64,000 nt of DNA from CAZBRS01 sp964494475 (lineage in GTDB: Bacteria; Myxococcota_A; UBA9042; CAZBRS01): NCBI GenBank assembly GCA_964494475.1, contig CAZBRS010000002.1, positions 86,962-150,961 of the forward strand. Direction: 5' to 3'. The position numbers and the translations under genes were made by a program. Under the pieces are notes generated by a model. It saw only the letters and a program-made list of their open reading frames with translations, was not told the origin of the DNA and did not search any database. Positions 56,667 to 64,000 of this stretch are shown piece after piece. Each line of letters starts with the position of its first letter. Within the stretch, counting starts at the first letter, position 1.

Positions 56667-59600
56667 ATGCCGCGCACGCAATGGATCGCGCTCGCAGGTC
56701 TGGTCATCGTCATCGGCTGGGTCCGTCCGGCCTTCTCGCAATGTGCATCGGGCCAGGTCGTGGCCCCCACGTGCGAGGGCGTCACGTGGGAAGGATGCTG
56801 CCTCGACGGCGTCGTGCGCTGGTGCTCGGCCCAGGAGGGCGAGGGCGTGACGTGCGAATGGGATTGCGGCGCCGAGAGCCAGCAGTGCGGTTGGACCGGG
56901 GCCTACTATTGGTGCGGGGCCGACTCGGCCGAGGGGCCCCCCGAGTTCCCCATGATGTGTTGCGATCCCCAGTGCGACGGCAAGGACTGCGGTGCCGACG
57001 ACGGCTGCGGCGGCGCCTGCGCCGGCCCCGAGGTCGTGTGCTCCGACGGCAAGGTGTGCGCCCCTGACGGCGTGTGCTGTGCGCCGGCCTGCGACGGCAA
57101 GGTCTGCGGCGCCGACGGCTGTGGCGGGGTGTGCGGTGATTGCGGCTGTGGCGAGCGTTGCGAGGGCGGCGCGTGCGCGTTCGCGATGTGCGAGGGTCGT
57201 TCGTGCGGGCCCGACGGCTGCGGCGGGACGTGCGGCGAGTGCCCCGGGGGCCAGGTGTGCGCCGGCGGCACGGCGTGCTGCACGCCCTCTTGCGCGGGCA
57301 AGCTGTGTGGGCCCGACGGCTGCGGTGGAACGTGCGGCGTCTGTGCCTGTGGCGAGGCGTGTGTGGAGGGGGCCTGCCAGTTCCAGGCGTGCGACGGCAA
57401 GGCGTGTGGCCCCGACGGTTGCGGCGGGTCCTGCGGCGTCTGCGCGCCAGAGGCCACCTGCCACGCGGGCCAGTGCGAGACCGAGTGGTTCTGCAGTCCG
57501 TCCTGGCAGGGCAGCGGCGATGGCTGCGACTGCAACTGCGGCGCCTACGATCCCGATTGCGGCGCCGACGAGACCCCCTACGGCTGCCAGCCCGGCGAGT
57601 GGTGCGACCCCTTCGGCCACTGCACCGACGTGTGCACGCCGAACTGCGAGGGCAAGGCCTGCGGCGCCGACGGCTGCGGCGGCGAGTGCGGCGCGTGCGA
57701 AGCGGCCGAGTTCTGCCACGAGGGGCAGTGCGTGTCGGCCTGGTACTGCGAGCCCACCGACCAGGGCGGCGGTGGCCCCTGCGACTGCGACTGCGGCGCC
57801 TACGATCCCGATTGCGACGAGCCCCAGGCGTTCGTGACCGGCTGCGAGCCGTGGCAGACCTGCGACCCGACCGGTCACTGCGTCGGCGCCTGCGACCCGG
57901 CTTGCGGCGACCGGACGTGCGGTCCCGACGCGTGTGGCGGTACCTGTGGCACGTGCGCCGCCGGTCGGCACTGCTCGGTCGACGGCCAGTGCGTGGCGGG
58001 CTGGTTCTGCAATCCCGCCTACCAGGGCGCCGGCGACGGCTGCGACTGCAACTGCGGAGCCTACGACCCCGACTGCGACGAGGCCGGCGGTTGGATCGCG
58101 GGTTGCCAGTCCTGGCAGACGTGCGACGCCACGGGGTCGTGCACGCCCGAGGTGTGCCCGCCCCAATGCGAGGGCAAGGCGTGCGGCGACGACGGCTGCG
58201 GGGGCTCGTGCGGGGGCTGCCCCCTCGACCAGGCCGTCTGCGTCGACGGCACTTGCGTGGCCGACCCGTGCCACGGCATCAACGCCGTAGGGTGCTGCGA
58301 CGGCAACGTGTTGAAGGTCTGTGGGTACAACGGCGAGCTCGTGACCACGCCCTGCGGCAGCGACTGGGCCCCCGACGAGGTGTGCGGATGGCGGGCGGCC
58401 GCCGACTATTACGAGGGCTCCTACCAGTGCGGTTCGCCCACCAACCCGGACTGGGGCGTCGACCCCGCTGGCGATCCGACGGGCGAGCACCCGCTGGTCT
58501 GTCCGCCGTGCACGCCTTCGTGCTTCGCCAAGGCCTGTGGTTCGGCCGACGGCTGCGGCGGGGCCTGCGGTTGCCCCGCCGGCCTGCACTGCGTCGAGGG
58601 CCAGTGCTTCGCCTGCACTCCCGAATGCTACGCGCGCGAGTGCGGCGACGACGGCTGCGACGGCTCGTGCGGGGGGTGCGCTGCCGGCGACGTGTGCGCC
58701 TCGGGCCAGTGCTGCACGCCGGCCTGCGAGGGCCAGGAGTGCGGGACCGACGGCTGTGGGGGCACCTGCGGAGCGTGCGACTTCGGGGCGACGTGCGTCG
58801 AGGGCCAGTGCTGCACGCCCGCGTGCGACTTCGTCTCGTGCGGCAATGACGACGGCTGCGGCGGCACGTGCGGTTGCAATGGCGGAGCCTGCGTCGAGGG
58901 AACGTGCCAGAGTGGCTGCGGGGCGATCACGTTCGAGGGATGCTGCGACGGTACCGTCACCAAATGGTGCTCCGACGGCGTCGTGAACGAGGTGGAGTGC
59001 GCCGACAAGCCCGAGACGCCGCTCTGCGGCTGGGTCGCGGACCAGAACTTCTACTTCTGCAGCGCCACGACCGACGTTGACCCCTCCGGCATGTTCCCGT
59101 ACCTGTGCCCCGGGTCGTGCGCGCCCGACTGCGTTGACAAGCCCTGCGGCGCCGACGACGGCTGCCACGGGGTGTGCGGCTGCCCGGCGGGCCAGACCTG
59201 TGACGCCGGGCAGTGCGTGGCCTGCGAGCCCGAGTGCCTGGGCAAGGTCTGCGGCGACGACGGATGCGGCGGCTCGTGCGGCGCGTGCGAGGCTGGCCAG
59301 ACCTGCCACGAGTACGGCGTGTGCGTCGACCCGTGTCAGGGGATCGGCTTCGAGGGCTGCTGCGACGGCGAGACCATGCGGTGGTGCTCGAACGGCGTGC
59401 TCTCCGAGCTCGACTGCGAAGAGAAGCCCCTGTGCGGCTGGAGCCCCCAAGGCTACTACGACTGCGGTACCGACGGAGCGGCCGATCCGGTGGGCACGTT
59501 CGCCAAGGAGTGCGGTGGGTTCTGCGTACCGAACTGTGCGGGCAAGGAGTGCGGCCACGACGGCTGTGGAGGCGAATGTGGCGCCTGTGGCGGCGGCCAG

Positions 59601-59966
59601 GTCTGCAGCCAGGGGCTGTGCGAGACGCCGGCCTCGCCGGACGAAGACGGTGAGGTGGTGGCGCCCGACGTGACCGGCGACGTGCCGGCGGTCGACCCCG
59701 GCACCGACCTCGCGCCCGACGCCGCGACCGACCAGGGCGTCGCCGACGTAGCGGTGGCCGATGCGCCCGCGGCCGATCCGGGCGCAGCACCCGACCCGGG
59801 CACTACGCCTGATACGGGCAGCACGCCTGACGACGAAGGGCTCGATCGGGAGGGAGGAGGAGGCGGCGGGTGCGTCGTCGGCGACCGCCCGGCGCCGTCG
59901 GCGCTCGTGCTCCTCGGCCTCCTGCTCGGCCTCTACTCCTTCGTGACCTCGAGGAAGCGGGCCTGA
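56667..59966 (+). CDS. Cys-rich repeat surface protein 2 with MYXO-CTERM-like tail
   Basis: 1099 residues with signal peptide (MPRTQWIALAGLVIVIGWVRPAFS). Same three alternating modules as Cys-rich protein 1, starting with a matching mature N terminus (QC-x5-QV-x-APTC-x-G-x-TWEGCC). Codons differ widely between the two genes although residues are conserved, so the duplication is not recent. The C terminus has an Asp/Ala/Pro linker, GGGGGGCVVGDRP, a hydrophobic helix and SRKRA, again MYXO-CTERM-like. Its last 34 nt overlap the convergent ABC ATPase gene. Confidence 0.88.
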   Translation: MPRTQWIALAGLVIVIGWVRPAFSQCASGQVVAPTCEGVTWEGCCLDGVVRWCSAQEGEGVTCEWDCGAESQQCGWTGAYYWCGADSAEGPPEFPMMCCDPQCDGKDCGADDGCGGACAGPEVVCSDGKVCAPDGVCCAPACDGKVCGADGCGGVCGDCGCGERCEGGACAFAMCEGRSCGPDGCGGTCGECPGGQVCAGGTACCTPSCAGKLCGPDGCGGTCGVCACGEACVEGACQFQACDGKACGPDGCGGSCGVCAPEATCHAGQCETEWFCSPSWQGSGDGCDCNCGAYDPDCGADETPYGCQPGEWCDPFGHCTDVCTPNCEGKACGADGCGGECGACEAAEFCHEGQCVSAWYCEPTDQGGGGPCDCDCGAYDPDCDEPQAFVTGCEPWQTCDPTGHCVGACDPACGDRTCGPDACGGTCGTCAAGRHCSVDGQCVAGWFCNPAYQGAGDGCDCNCGAYDPDCDEAGGWIAGCQSWQTCDATGSCTPEVCPPQCEGKACGDDGCGGSCGGCPLDQAVCVDGTCVADPCHGINAVGCCDGNVLKVCGYNGELVTTPCGSDWAPDEVCGWRAAADYYEGSYQCGSPTNPDWGVDPAGDPTGEHPLVCPPCTPSCFAKACGSADGCGGACGCPAGLHCVEGQCFACTPECYARECGDDGCDGSCGGCAAGDVCASGQCCTPACEGQECGTDGCGGTCGACDFGATCVEGQCCTPACDFVSCGNDDGCGGTCGCNGGACVEGTCQSGCGAITFEGCCDGTVTKWCSDGVVNEVECADKPETPLCGWVADQNFYFCSATTDVDPSGMFPYLCPGSCAPDCVDKPCGADDGCHGVCGCPAGQTCDAGQCVACEPECLGKVCGDDGCGGSCGACEAGQTCHEYGVCVDPCQGIGFEGCCDGETMRWCSNGVLSELDCEEKPLCGWSPQGYYDCGTDGAADPVGTFAKECGGFCVPNCAGKECGHDGCGGECGACGGGQVCSQGLCETPASPDEDGEVVAPDVTGDVPAVDPGTDLAPDAATDQGVADVAVADAPAADPGAAPDPGTTPDTGSTPDDEGLDREGGGGGGCVVGDRPAPSALVLLGLLLGLYSFVTSRKRA

Positions 59967-60865
59967 AGCCGTTCTCCGCGCGTGACCGCGCCCACCGTGA
60001 CCCCGGCCTTCAACAGCGCCTGCAGCACCGTCGACACGGCCTGATCGGCGCCCTGGCCGGCCTGCAGGCGGAGCGTGACCGTCAGCTGCGGTGGTTCGGG
60101 CGTGAACGCCACGGCGGCCACGCAGGGCATCCCGGCCAGGTGGGGCGCGGGGTTGGGAGTGCCGGGCCCCAGCGCGATGACCACGCGCTCGTCGGCGCGC
60201 GTGAGCTCGGCCATGCTGCCCTCGGCCACCAGCTTGCCGTGATCGAGGATGGCGGCGGCGCTGCACAGGTTCTCGACCTCGGCCAGGTGGTGGCTGCTGA
60301 TGACGACGGTGGTCGAGCCGGCCAGGCTGCGCACCACGTCGCGCACCTGCTCGGCCGTGCGGGGGTCGAGCCCCTCGGTGGGCTCGTCGAGCAGCACCAG
60401 CTCGGGCGTGCCCAGGAAGGCCTGGGCCAGCCCCGCGCGCTTGGCCATGCCGTGCGAGAGCGCGCGGCCCCGGACGTCGCCGGCGTCGGCCAGGCCCACG
60501 GCGGCCAGCACGCGCTCCACCTCGTCGGCCGCGCGGGCGCGGGGCACGCCCCCGAGCTCGGCCAGCAGGCGCAGCGTGTCGCGCACGGTGCGCATGGCGG
60601 GGAAGCGCGTGTCCTGGGGCAGGGCGGCCAGGCGGCCCCGCAGGCGGTGCAGGTGCCCGACCGGCTCGCCGAGCACCAGCGCCGTGCCCGACGTGGGGCG
60701 CCCGAGCCCCGTGAGCAGCGAGAAGGTCGTGGTCTTGCCCGCGCCGTTCGGGCCGAGCAGGCCGTAGACCACGCCGCGCGGCACCGTGAGGGTCAGGCCG
60801 TCGAGGGCCCGCACGCGGCCGTAGTGCTTGGTGAGCGCCTGGGTGCGGATGGCGTCGTCGTTCAA
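59933..60865 (-). CDS. ABC transporter ATP-binding protein
   Basis: 310 residues starting at TTG 60865, preceded by GGAGGG. Motifs: Walker A GPNGAGKTTT, Q-loop LPQDTRF, signature ALSHGMAKRAGLAQA (the SHGM replaces the usual LSGGQ), Walker B LVLLDEPTEGLD and H-loop SSHHLAEV. The family is the CcmA/NatA-type exporter ATPases with a C-terminal extension (AVAFTPEPPQLTVTL). It pairs with the permease gene upstream; the permease stop overlaps its start (TTGA). Probably exports or removes an unknown compound. Confidence 0.92.
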   Translation of the reverse strand: MNDDAIRTQALTKHYGRVRALDGLTLTVPRGVVYGLLGPNGAGKTTTFSLLTGLGRPTSGTALVLGEPVGHLHRLRGRLAALPQDTRFPAMRTVRDTLRLLAELGGVPRARAADEVERVLAAVGLADAGDVRGRALSHGMAKRAGLAQAFLGTPELVLLDEPTEGLDPRTAEQVRDVVRSLAGSTTVVISSHHLAEVENLCSAAAILDHGKLVAEGSMAELTRADERVVIALGPGTPNPAPHLAGMPCVAAVAFTPEPPQLTVTLRLQAGQGADQAVSTVLQALLKAGVTVGAVTRGERLQARFLEVTKE

Positions 60866-61719
60866 AGGTCCCTCCGCGACAAGACGGCCCAGGCGCCGCC
60901 GAGGAAGACCGCGGTGAAGGCGGCGAAGGCGGCCGCGCTCCTCAGCACCTCGGCCAGCGACCAGCGCCACAGGCCGGCCTTGAACGCGCTGGGCGTGACC
61001 CACTCGAACCCCTCGTGGCTGCTGGCCAGGCCGAGCGCGATCATGGCGCCGAGCAGCGCCAGCAGCGACAGCCCCGGGTTGTCGACCACCGCCGACACCA
61101 GGGCGGCCAGCGCCAGCCAGGGCAAGCCCCAGAGCACGGTCGACCCCCAGTACCGGGCCAGCGTGAGCAGCGCGGGGGCCAGCTCGAACGAGGGGATCTT
61201 CCAGAGCGCGAACGCCAGCAGCACCACGTTCGAGGCCACCGTGACGCCCACCAGCAGCGCCAGGTGCGCGAGCACGCGGCCGCCCAGCAGCACGCCGCGC
61301 GGCACGCGCAGCAGCACGAAGCGGTGGGCGCCGGCGCGCAGATCGGTGTTCAACAGGTCGTGCGAGGTGAGCGCCACCAGGAAGGGCAGGAACGAGAGCG
61401 CCACGAAGAAGAAGCCGTGGATGACCAGCGGTACGCCCACCATGCGCGCGGCCAGGGCCTTGTCGCCCCCGAGCATCATGGCGATGGCCTCCTCGAGCGA
61501 GTGCGGCCCGTCCCACTTGCTCGCGCCCTTCGACGCCGAGGCCATCATCTCGGCCATCTTCAGGGGATCGCGCAGGTACGACTCGAGCCACACCAGCGCG
61601 GCGCCGACGGCCAGGGTGAACAGGGCGTAGAGCAGCAGCGCGGCCACGGCGCGGCGATTGCGCAGCAGCGTGCCCACCTCGAAGCGAGCGAGCGTGAAGG
61701 TCGGCCCGAGCCACGTCAT
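60862..61719 (-). CDS. ABC-2-type transporter permease
   Basis: 285 residues from ATG 61719. Six or so membrane helices: about 22-43, 100-121, 145-165, 190-212, 220-240 and 260-280. The first cytoplasmic segment (FTLARFEVGTLLRNRRAVAALLLY) and large loop before helix two fit the ABC-2/NatB-like family. It precedes the ATPase with a 4-nt overlap. Ligand unknown. Confidence 0.85.
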   Translation of the reverse strand: MTWLGPTFTLARFEVGTLLRNRRAVAALLLYALFTLAVGAALVWLESYLRDPLKMAEMMASASKGASKWDGPHSLEEAIAMMLGGDKALAARMVGVPLVIHGFFFVALSFLPFLVALTSHDLLNTDLRAGAHRFVLLRVPRGVLLGGRVLAHLALLVGVTVASNVVLLAFALWKIPSFELAPALLTLARYWGSTVLWGLPWLALAALVSAVVDNPGLSLLALLGAMIALGLASSHEGFEWVTPSAFKAGLWRWSLAEVLRSAAAFAAFTAVFLGGAWAVLSRRDL

Positions 61720-62004
61720 GGGAGCCCCGGTGAAGGCGACGCCGCCACTCTGCAGCGCACGCCCCGGCACGTCAAGCGCGGTGCGCGCTGGCTTTTTCCA
61801 GAGAAGCGTTGCATAGTGCGCGCCGACCCCCAATGGAGCCGTGCCACGCGTCAGCGTTCGGCGCGCTCCAGCCGGGCAAAACGGCGGCCTCTTCCGGCGA
61901 TCCCTCCGTTGTCTCCCACATCCTGCCGGACCACGCGGATCCCTGACGATCCGCTGCGCACACGGGCGTCGTCCCCTGCGGGCCGGCCCGAAGGAGTCCT
62001 TCTC
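61720..62004. other. Intergenic region between ABC permease and helicase
   Basis: 285 nt between divergent genes. The only structure I see is a hairpin GCGGATC-CCTGAC-GATCCGC at 61935-61954, in the likely leader of the helicase mRNA. No convincing promoter or gene. Confidence 0.4.
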
Positions 62005-63384
<1,380 letters not shown>

Positions 63385-63400
63385 GGCCGAGCCTGCTGAC

Positions 63401-63425
63401 TTGAGATCGCAATTTGCGATCTCAA
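63401..63425. repeat. Palindrome copy 1 (identical to the in-gene copy)
   Basis: 12-base arms TTGAGATCGCAA / TTGCGATCTCAA around one T. The 25 nt are identical to 63869-63893 inside the ORF6N gene. Translates as LRSQFAIS in one frame. Confidence 0.9.
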
Positions 63426-63436
63426 ACAGCGGGCCC

Positions 63437-63453
63437 GGCGACCGTAGGTCGCC
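63437..63453. repeat. Short palindrome
   Basis: GGCGACC-GTA-GGTCGCC between the larger palindromes; 7-base arms. Confidence 0.6.
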
Positions 63454-63458
63454 ACGAA

Positions 63459-63485
63459 CTTGAGGTCGCAGATTGCGACCTCAAG
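63459..63485. repeat. Palindrome copy 2
   Basis: Arms CTTGAGGTCGCA / TGCGACCTCAAG around GAT. Relative to copy 1, the A-to-G change in one arm has its matching T-to-C change in the other. Translates as LRSQIATS. Confidence 0.85.
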
Positions 63486-63510
63486 CGCCGCCATCGAGCG
63501 AGAGGGCACA

Positions 63511-63533
63511 GGTGATCGCAAAGTGCGATCACC
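63511..63533. repeat. Palindrome copy 3
   Basis: Arms GGTGATCGCA / TGCGATCACC around AAG. More distant, but shares the inner ATCGCA/TGCGAT with copy 1. Translates as VIAKCDH. Confidence 0.75.
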
Positions 63534-63634
63534 GCTCGCGGAGGTCGTTCGTCCCTGCGCTGCCGTCGAAGGTCATTGAATCCGCAGGGTAATCCAGCGC
63601 CGTTGCACCTCGGAGGCGAGCTTTCGGCTTCTCC

Positions 63635-63657
63635 AGTAGGGCCAACACTGCCCTACT
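63635..63657 (+). promoter_or_regulatory. Hairpin just before the ORF6N gene
   Basis: AGTAGGGC - 7-nt loop - GCCCTACT. It ends one base before the GGAGG ribosome-binding site (63659-63663) of ATG 63668, so it could affect initiation or serve as an operator. Confidence 0.45.
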
Positions 63658-63667
63658 TGGAGGACCC

Positions 63668-64000
63668 ATGGCATCGACCGACCTGTCGCCGTCCGACGCG
63701 ATCGAGCGCCGCATCCTGGTGATTCGCGGCCACAAGGTGATCCTCGACGCCGATCTGGCCGCGCTCTATGGCGTCACCACGAGTCGCTTGAACGAGCAGA
63801 TCAGGCGCAACGCTGCTCGGTTTCCGATCGACTTCGTGTTCGAACTGACGGACGAGGAGTCCCTTCGTTTGAGATCGCAATTTGCGATCTCAAAGGGGCG
63901 AGGCGGTCGCCGACACGCTCCCCTACGTCTTCACGGAACACGGCGCCGTCATGGCCGCCATGTCGTGGAAGTGCGGGGCTCGACCGTCCCGCGGAATTGA
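63668..64000 (+). CDS. ORF6N-domain DNA-binding protein, apparently frameshifted and incomplete
   Basis: ATG 63668 after GGAGG. The first 80 residues are a clear ORF6N domain (IRGHKVILDADLAALYGVTT, RFPIDFVFELTDEE), known from phage antirepressors and bacterial regulators. The conserved LRSQFAISKGRGGRR is followed in this frame by nonsense, but the +1 frame continues TLPYVFTEHGAVMAAM. One extra base near 63911-63915 would explain this, either a real mutation or an assembly error. The frame closes with TGA at the very end of the window; a full-length gene should continue. The DNA for LRSQFAIS (63868-63894) is a palindrome with 13-base arms, matching the intergenic repeats upstream. Confidence 0.75.
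   Translation: MASTDLSPSDAIERRILVIRGHKVILDADLAALYGVTTSRLNEQIRRNAARFPIDFVFELTDEESLRLRSQFAISKGRGGRRHAPLRLHGTRRRHGRHVVEVRGSTVPRN
63868..63894. repeat. In-gene palindrome encoding LRSQFAIS
   Basis: 13-base arms TTTGAGATCGCAA / TTGCGATCTCAAA around one T. The 25-nt core is identical to 63401-63425. Confidence 0.9.

Overview
The window is about 64 kb of GC-rich bacterial DNA. It looks like a draft or metagenome-assembled genome of a deltaproteobacterial-type lineage (Myxococcota or Bradymonadota-like). The evidence is giant Cys/Asp-rich surface lipoproteins with MopE-like metal-binding repeats, two Cys-rich proteins with MYXO-CTERM-like tails, TonB receptors fused to TonB C-terminal domains, an NtrC-type two-component pair, and pseudokinase, TIR and radical SAM proteins. 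Two runs of exactly 100 N mark scaffold joins. One (38862-38961) is flanked by identical 55-nt sequence and is almost certainly an assembly artefact; removing the Ns and one copy restores an open gene.

Layout. 1-2.7 kb: the end of a MopE-repeat protein, a deoxynucleoside kinase, a small Lys-tailed protein and three tandem REP-like palindromes. 2.7-9.3 kb: a four-gene overlapping operon on the minus strand (signal peptidase-like protein lacking its catalytic residues, AMMECR1 protein, lipoprotein, outer-membrane protein), then a CPBP protease, an Smr protein and a radical SAM protein with a duplicated barrel. 9.3-13.4 kb: a pseudokinase-TPR membrane protein split by an assembly gap, and an FAD-linked oxidase. 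13.4-19.8 kb: a minus-strand cluster of a PhnD-like binding protein, a diguanylate cyclase, purH, purD and a second radical SAM protein. 19.8-35.6 kb: two huge lipoproteins (2112 and 3151 residues) in one transcription unit behind a good promoter.

35.7-41.2 kb: smpB, a Phd/VapC toxin-antitoxin pair with its operator, a TIR-transmembrane-LysM protein, two small lipoproteins and an AbrB/MazF-type pair. 41.3-43.5 kb: a histidine kinase and a sigma-54 response regulator. 43.5-50.9 kb: two tandem paralogous pairs, each a lipoprotein followed by a TonB-dependent receptor with a TonB C-terminal domain at its N terminus. A perfect 20-bp palindrome lies between the pairs. 50.9-60 kb: a nucleotidyltransferase module, a repeat lipoprotein and two paralogous Cys-rich surface proteins. 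60-63.4 kb: an ABC exporter and a DEAD-box helicase. 63.4-64 kb: dispersed palindromes followed by an ORF6N-domain gene.

The strongest candidate for something new is the right end. A 25-nt near-palindrome in the intergenic region is repeated exactly inside the ORF6N gene, where it encodes the LRSQFAIS segment. The diverged intergenic palindromes keep base pairing and still translate to peptides resembling that same segment (LRSQIATS, VIAKCDH). Runners-up are the TIR-TM-LysM protein and a REP-like palindrome built into a TonB-receptor signal sequence.
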